From the NCBI GenBank assembly GCA_031404155.1, contig JANNGZ010000285.1, positions 1 through 9,072 on the forward strand: a DNA stretch of 9,072 nt. Reading direction: 5' to 3'. Positions 5,993-9,072 of this stretch are shown in pieces; position 1 is the stretch's first letter; every line of letters begins with the position of its first letter. This stretch comes from JANNGZ01 sp031404155 (lineage in GTDB: Bacteria > Pseudomonadota > Gammaproteobacteria > Burkholderiales > Burkholderiaceae_C). The translations under genes and the position numbers were made by a program. The notes beneath the pieces are model-generated. The model was not told where the DNA came from, did not search any database, and saw only the letters and a program-made list of their open reading frames with translations.

Positions 5993-7198
5993 ATGAAACG
6001 CTCGCTGCCCATGCTTCTTTCGCGTCATCTGCGGGTGCTGCTGCCGGCCCTGCTCCTGCTGCCCGCGCTCGCCGCGGCCGCCACGCTGCGCATCGGCGTG
6101 CTCAGCCTCGCCAACGACGAGCGCCTGGACCCGCGGCGCGCCGAACTCGCCTACCCCGGCCAGCCGGGCGGACCAGCGGTGCAGGCGGTGGAGGTGGCGG
6201 TGAAGGAAAGTGCTTTCGAGCTCGACGCGGCCAAGCTGATCGTCAAGGTCGAGGCGATTGAAGCGCGCGACCTCAACGACGCCAAGGCACAGCTCCAGCG
6301 CTTCGAAAAAAGCGGGGTGCAGGCGGTGGTGGTCGACCTGCCGGCCGACTGGCTCGCGGCGGCGGCCGGCACCGTGAAGCTGTCGATCCTGAACGCCGGC
6401 AGCGAGGCCGACAGCCTGCGCGGTGCCGCCTGCCAGGCCAACCTGTTCCACGCACTGCCGAGCGACCGCATGCGCGCCGACGCTGTGGCGCAGGCGCTGG
6501 TGGCTCGCAAATGGCAGCGGGTGCTGGTGCTGCATGGCGCGCCGGCAGCAGACACGGCACGCCTGGCGGTGGTGAATGCATCGATCAAACGCTACGGCCT
6601 GAAGCCGGTGGCGGTGAAGCCCTTCAAGCTATCGGCCGACCCGCGTGAGCGTGATTTGGCCAACCCGTTGCTACTCACCGGCGGCGCCGACTACGACGTG
6701 GTCTGGGTGGTGGACGGTGACGGCGAGTTCGCGCGCAGCCTGCCCTACCGCACCGCGCTGCCGCGGCCGGTAGTGGGCGACGCCGGCCTGAGCGCGCTGG
6801 CCTGGGCGCCGCACTTCGAGCGCTTCGGCGCGCCGCAGCTGGCGCGCCGTTTTGCGCGTGAGGCCAAGCGACCGATGACCGCCCCTGACTGGGCCGCCTG
6901 GCTCGCCACCAAGGCGGTGCTGCAAGCCGGTCTGGCCACGGCGGCGAACCCGACCCCCGAGCTGTTGCGCAAGGCGATGCTCGCGGCCGACTTCACGCTC
7001 GACGGCTTCAAGGGCGTGCGCCTGAGCTGGCGCCCCTGGGACCGCCAGTTGCGCCAGCCGCTCTTGCTCACGGACGGTGTCGGCGTCATCGGCCTGGCGC
7101 CAGTGGAGGGTGTGCTGCACCCGAAGAACAACCTGGACACGCTCGGCGTGGACGAGCGCGAGACGGCGTGCAAGGCCCAGGTGAGCAAGTCCCCATGA
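5993..7198 (+). CDS. Periplasmic binding-fold protein of the PQQ-dependent alcohol dehydrogenase ABC system
   Basis: Predicted periplasmic protein with the type-I (Leu/Ile/Val-like) binding fold, of the subfamily found with quinoprotein alcohol dehydrogenases. The protein is 401 residues from ATG 5993, with a hydrophobic Sec signal ending in a run of Ala (LPALAAAATLRIGVLS; mature start near residue 29). Visible subfamily features are the IGVLSLANDERLDPRRAELAYPG opening strand and loop, GVQAVVVDLPADW, the ANLFHALPSDRMRADA segment at the domain crossover, DYDVVWVVDGDGEFARSLPY, and a C-terminal HPKNNLDTLGVDE followed by a Cys. ATG 6011 is a possible alternative start that would still leave a signal. 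The spacer to the propeller gene is 17 bases, and the stop overlaps the permease start. An import-type binding protein with an ABC-2 exporter-type permease is odd, but it is the recognised composition of this module. The ligand is unknown. Confidence 0.88.
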   Translation: MKRSLPMLLSRHLRVLLPALLLLPALAAAATLRIGVLSLANDERLDPRRAELAYPGQPGGPAVQAVEVAVKESAFELDAAKLIVKVEAIEARDLNDAKAQLQRFEKSGVQAVVVDLPADWLAAAAGTVKLSILNAGSEADSLRGAACQANLFHALPSDRMRADAVAQALVARKWQRVLVLHGAPAADTARLAVVNASIKRYGLKPVAVKPFKLSADPRERDLANPLLLTGGADYDVVWVVDGDGEFARSLPYRTALPRPVVGDAGLSALAWAPHFERFGAPQLARRFAREAKRPMTAPDWAAWLATKAVLQAGLATAANPTPELLRKAMLAADFTLDGFKGVRLSWRPWDRQLRQPLLLTDGVGVIGLAPVEGVLHPKNNLDTLGVDERETACKAQVSKSP

Positions 7199-8004
7199 GC
7201 CACTACCTGCAAGCCCTGCAAGCGATCGTCGCGCGCGAGCTGTTCAAGTTTTCGCGCCAGTACGGCCGCCTCGTCTCCGCGCTGGTGCGCCCGGTTTTGT
7301 GGCTCGCGGTTTTCGCCGCCGGCTTTCGCAATGTGTTCGGCGTGTCGATCGTCGAGCCCTACGACACCTATGTGCCCTACGACCTCTACATCGCCCCTGG
7401 CCTCATCGGCATGGTGCTGCTGTTCAACGGCATGCAGTCCAGCCTGGCGATGGTTTACGACCGCGAGATGGGCCTGATGCGCCTGCTGCTCACCGCACCG
7501 TTGCCGCGGGCCTGGATTCTCTTCAGCAAACTGGTCGCCACCGCGGTGCTCTCGCTGGCCCAGGCGCTGGCCTTCGTGGTCGTGGCCGCGCTGCTCGGCA
7601 CCTCGCTGCCGCTGCTGGGTGCGCAAACGCCGCATGTGCTGCTCGCCGCGGTCGCAGCGGCATTGATGTTGGGCGCGCTCGGCCTGCTGCTCAGTGTGCA
7701 CATCAAGCAGCTCGAAAACTTCGCCGGCACGATGAACTTCGTGATCTTCCCGATGTACTTCATGTCCACCGCGCTCTACCCGCTGTGGAAGCTCGAGGAG
7801 TCGGGCGCGCGGTGGGTCTACGAGCTGGCGCGCTTCAACCCGTTCACCCATGCGGTGGAGTGGCTGCGCTTCGCGATGTACGCCAAGGACCCCGGTGTCT
7901 CGCCCTACGTGGTGCTCGGCACGCTGGCGCTGTGTTTTGCGCTCGCCTGCTGGGGCTACGACCCGCAGCGGGGTTTTGGCGCACTGGCCAAGCGGGGTGG
8001 CTGA
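7195..8004 (+). CDS. ABC-2 type transporter permease of the PQQ-dehydrogenase-associated ABC system
   Basis: Inner-membrane permease, partner of the ATPase at 4213-4950. The protein is 269 residues from ATG 7195, which overlaps the upstream stop as ATGA and has AGGTGAG ten bases before it; an in-frame GTG at 7168 would lie inside the previous gene and is less likely. Hydrophobic segments appear near residues 25-45, 65-85, 100-135, 140-165, 175-200 and 238-258, giving the six-helix ABC-2 topology. Supporting details are the N-terminal ARELFKFSRQYGRLVSALVRP amphipathic entry helix, the DREMGLMRLLLTAPLPR cytoplasmic coupling region, and the conserved NFVIFPMYFMSTALYP and FNPFTHAVEWLR stretches. 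ABC-2 permeases usually export (drugs, polysaccharide, lipids), so efflux of a toxic alcohol or aldehyde product or assembly of periplasmic machinery is plausible but inferred. Confidence 0.9.
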   Translation: MSHYLQALQAIVARELFKFSRQYGRLVSALVRPVLWLAVFAAGFRNVFGVSIVEPYDTYVPYDLYIAPGLIGMVLLFNGMQSSLAMVYDREMGLMRLLLTAPLPRAWILFSKLVATAVLSLAQALAFVVVAALLGTSLPLLGAQTPHVLLAAVAAALMLGALGLLLSVHIKQLENFAGTMNFVIFPMYFMSTALYPLWKLEESGARWVYELARFNPFTHAVEWLRFAMYAKDPGVSPYVVLGTLALCFALACWGYDPQRGFGALAKRGG

Positions 8005-8020
8005 CGATGGATCTCCGCAC

Positions 8021-9025
8021 ATGACGGCACGCCTTGCACCCCCGATCTCGCGGCGCCGCTTCATGCGCTGCGCCACGGTCGTGGCGAGCCTCGGCGCGGC
8101 TTCAGTGGCCACCCGCGCGCAACCCGGCGACCCCTTCCCGTCGCGCCCGATCACGCTCTGGCTGCCCTGGCCCGCCGGTGGCGCCACCGACATCACGATG
8201 CGCCTGCTGGCCGACATCGCCAGCCGCCACCTGGGGCAGAAGATCTACGTCGAAAACCGCAGCGGCGCCGGCGGCACCCTGGTGATGCCGATCCTGCAGC
8301 AGGCCGCAGCCGACGGCTACACCATCGCGCAGATGCCGCAGCCGGTGTTCCGCGCGCCGCACACCCAGCGCGTGTTGTGGGACCCGATCCGCGACACCAC
8401 GCCGATCATCCAGTTGAGCGGCGTGACCTTCGGCATGGTGACGCAACCCGGTGGCGGCCTGCGCAGCATCGACGAGGTGTTGGCGCATGCGCGTGCGCAC
8501 CCGGGCCTGCTCACCGTGGCCACCAACGGCGTCGGCACCACGCCGCATGTGGTGATGGACGAGCTGATGGCCGCCAGGCGCCTGAGCTATGTGCATGTGC
8601 CCTACAAAGGCACCGCCGAGCAGATGCTGGCGGTGGCCTCGGGCCAGGTGATGGTCGGCATCAACTCCAGCGGCTTCGCACCCTATGTCGACTCCGGCCG
8701 CTTGCGCCTGCTCGCGATCTTCAGCGCCGAGCGCTCCAAGCGCTGGCCCAATGTGCCGACGCTGAAGGAACTCGGCTTCGGCGTCGTCGCCACTTCCCCC
8801 TACGGACTCGCCGGCCCACGCGGCCTGCCAACCGCCGTTGTGCGTGCAATGCACGACGCCTTCAAGGCCGCCCTGTTCGACCCCGCGCACCTGGCCGAAC
8901 TCGCCAAGTACGACCAGGAGCCCAACCACCTCAACCCCCAGGACTACGGCCGCGCGATGCGCGAGGCGTTTGCGGCGGAGAAGCTGAATGTGGAGCGGCT
9001 GGGCTTGGCGAAGGTGGTGGAGTGA
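8021..9025 (+). CDS. TctC/Bug-family tripartite tricarboxylate transporter-type solute-binding protein
   Basis: Periplasmic solute-binding protein of the very large Bug/TctC family of Burkholderiales, which binds carboxylates and related small molecules. The protein is 334 residues from ATG 8021, the usual family length. The N-terminus is a textbook twin-arginine signal (S10-R-R-R-F-M-R16) with a hydrophobic core to about residue 30 and a likely cleavage after ATRA (33). Family landmarks follow in order: PITLWLPWPAGGATDI, the ENRSGAGG ligand-loop motif, DGYTIAQ, VATNGVGTTPHVVMDEL, the VPYKGTAEQM loop, VGINSSG, the LAIFSAERSKRWPNVPTLKELG stretch and SPYGLAGPRGLP. It starts 16 bases after the permease stop, so it may be the last gene of that operon, although no TctA/TctB membrane genes are in view. 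An alternative start, GTG 7997, would overlap the permease end and put residues before the Tat signal; it is less likely. The ligand cannot be told from sequence. Confidence 0.92.
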   Translation: MTARLAPPISRRRFMRCATVVASLGAASVATRAQPGDPFPSRPITLWLPWPAGGATDITMRLLADIASRHLGQKIYVENRSGAGGTLVMPILQQAAADGYTIAQMPQPVFRAPHTQRVLWDPIRDTTPIIQLSGVTFGMVTQPGGGLRSIDEVLAHARAHPGLLTVATNGVGTTPHVVMDELMAARRLSYVHVPYKGTAEQMLAVASGQVMVGINSSGFAPYVDSGRLRLLAIFSAERSKRWPNVPTLKELGFGVVATSPYGLAGPRGLPTAVVRAMHDAFKAALFDPAHLAELAKYDQEPNHLNPQDYGRAMREAFAAEKLNVERLGLAKVVE

Positions 9026-9044
9026 GGGGCGCCTTTTGCGCAGC

Positions 9045-9056
9045 CGTTCAAGAACG
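9045..9056. repeat. Short inverted repeat downstream of the last gene
   Basis: CGTTC and GAACG are perfect five-base arms around AA, 20 bases after the TctC-family stop. There is no T-tract after it, and the loop is too small for a normal RNA hairpin, so I do not call it a terminator. It could be part of an operator or chance. The remaining bases to the right edge show nothing I can name. Confidence 0.25.
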
Positions 9057-9072
9057 ATGCTCGCAAGGCGGC

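Noticed and set aside
8023..8040. Possible sigma-54 -24/-12 element (GGCACGCCTTGCA)
   Set aside because: The GG and GC dinucleotides are only eight bases apart instead of ten, and the site lies within the start of the TctC-family coding sequence.
9029..9041. GCGC-CTTTT-GCGC as a terminator after the last gene
   Set aside because: The stem has only four pairs and no T-tract follows; too weak to call.

Overview
The window is a gene-dense, high-GC stretch (about two thirds GC by eye) with seven protein genes. All lie on the + strand and are packed almost end to end, several joined by ATGA-type overlaps or spacers of a few bases. Strong G/C bias at third codon positions, a tricarboxylate-family (TctC/Bug) binding protein, an AcoR-type sigma-54 regulator and a clade-I-style nosR/nosX pair together suggest a betaproteobacterium of the Burkholderiales. 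This assignment is inference from gene content, not from a phylogenetic marker.

Region 1 (1-1991) is the end of a nitrous oxide reductase (nos) cluster. It holds the membrane and iron-sulfur part of NosR, cut by the left edge, followed with a 4-base overlap by NosX, an ApbE-type flavin transferase that would flavinylate the periplasmic domain of NosR. Together they serve electron delivery to and maturation of N2O reductase (NosZ), which is not in the window.

Region 2 (1992-2070) is a spacer of 79 bases separating two functional blocks, with a small AT-rich patch near its left end. It is the only sizeable intergenic spacer between genes.

Region 3 (2071-8004) is a block that matches, gene by gene, the accessory set repeatedly found beside PQQ-dependent alcohol dehydrogenases. 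It contains an AcoR-family GAF/AAA+/Fis regulator, an ABC ATPase, an exported YVTN beta-propeller protein, an exported type-I periplasmic-binding-fold protein, and an ABC-2 type permease. The dehydrogenase, its cytochrome and PQQ biosynthesis genes are not seen and may lie outside. The most unusual point is that the regulator carries GAFAGA where sigma-54 activators normally have GAFTGA.

Region 4 (8021-9025) is a Tat-exported TctC/Bug-type solute-binding protein that follows the permease by 16 bases, without its usual TctA/TctB membrane partners. The last 47 bases hold only a short inverted repeat.

I do not see rRNA, tRNA, CRISPR, insertion sequences or a clearly new system. The main interest is in the variant regulator, the mixed import/export architecture of the ABC module, and a palindrome inside nosX.
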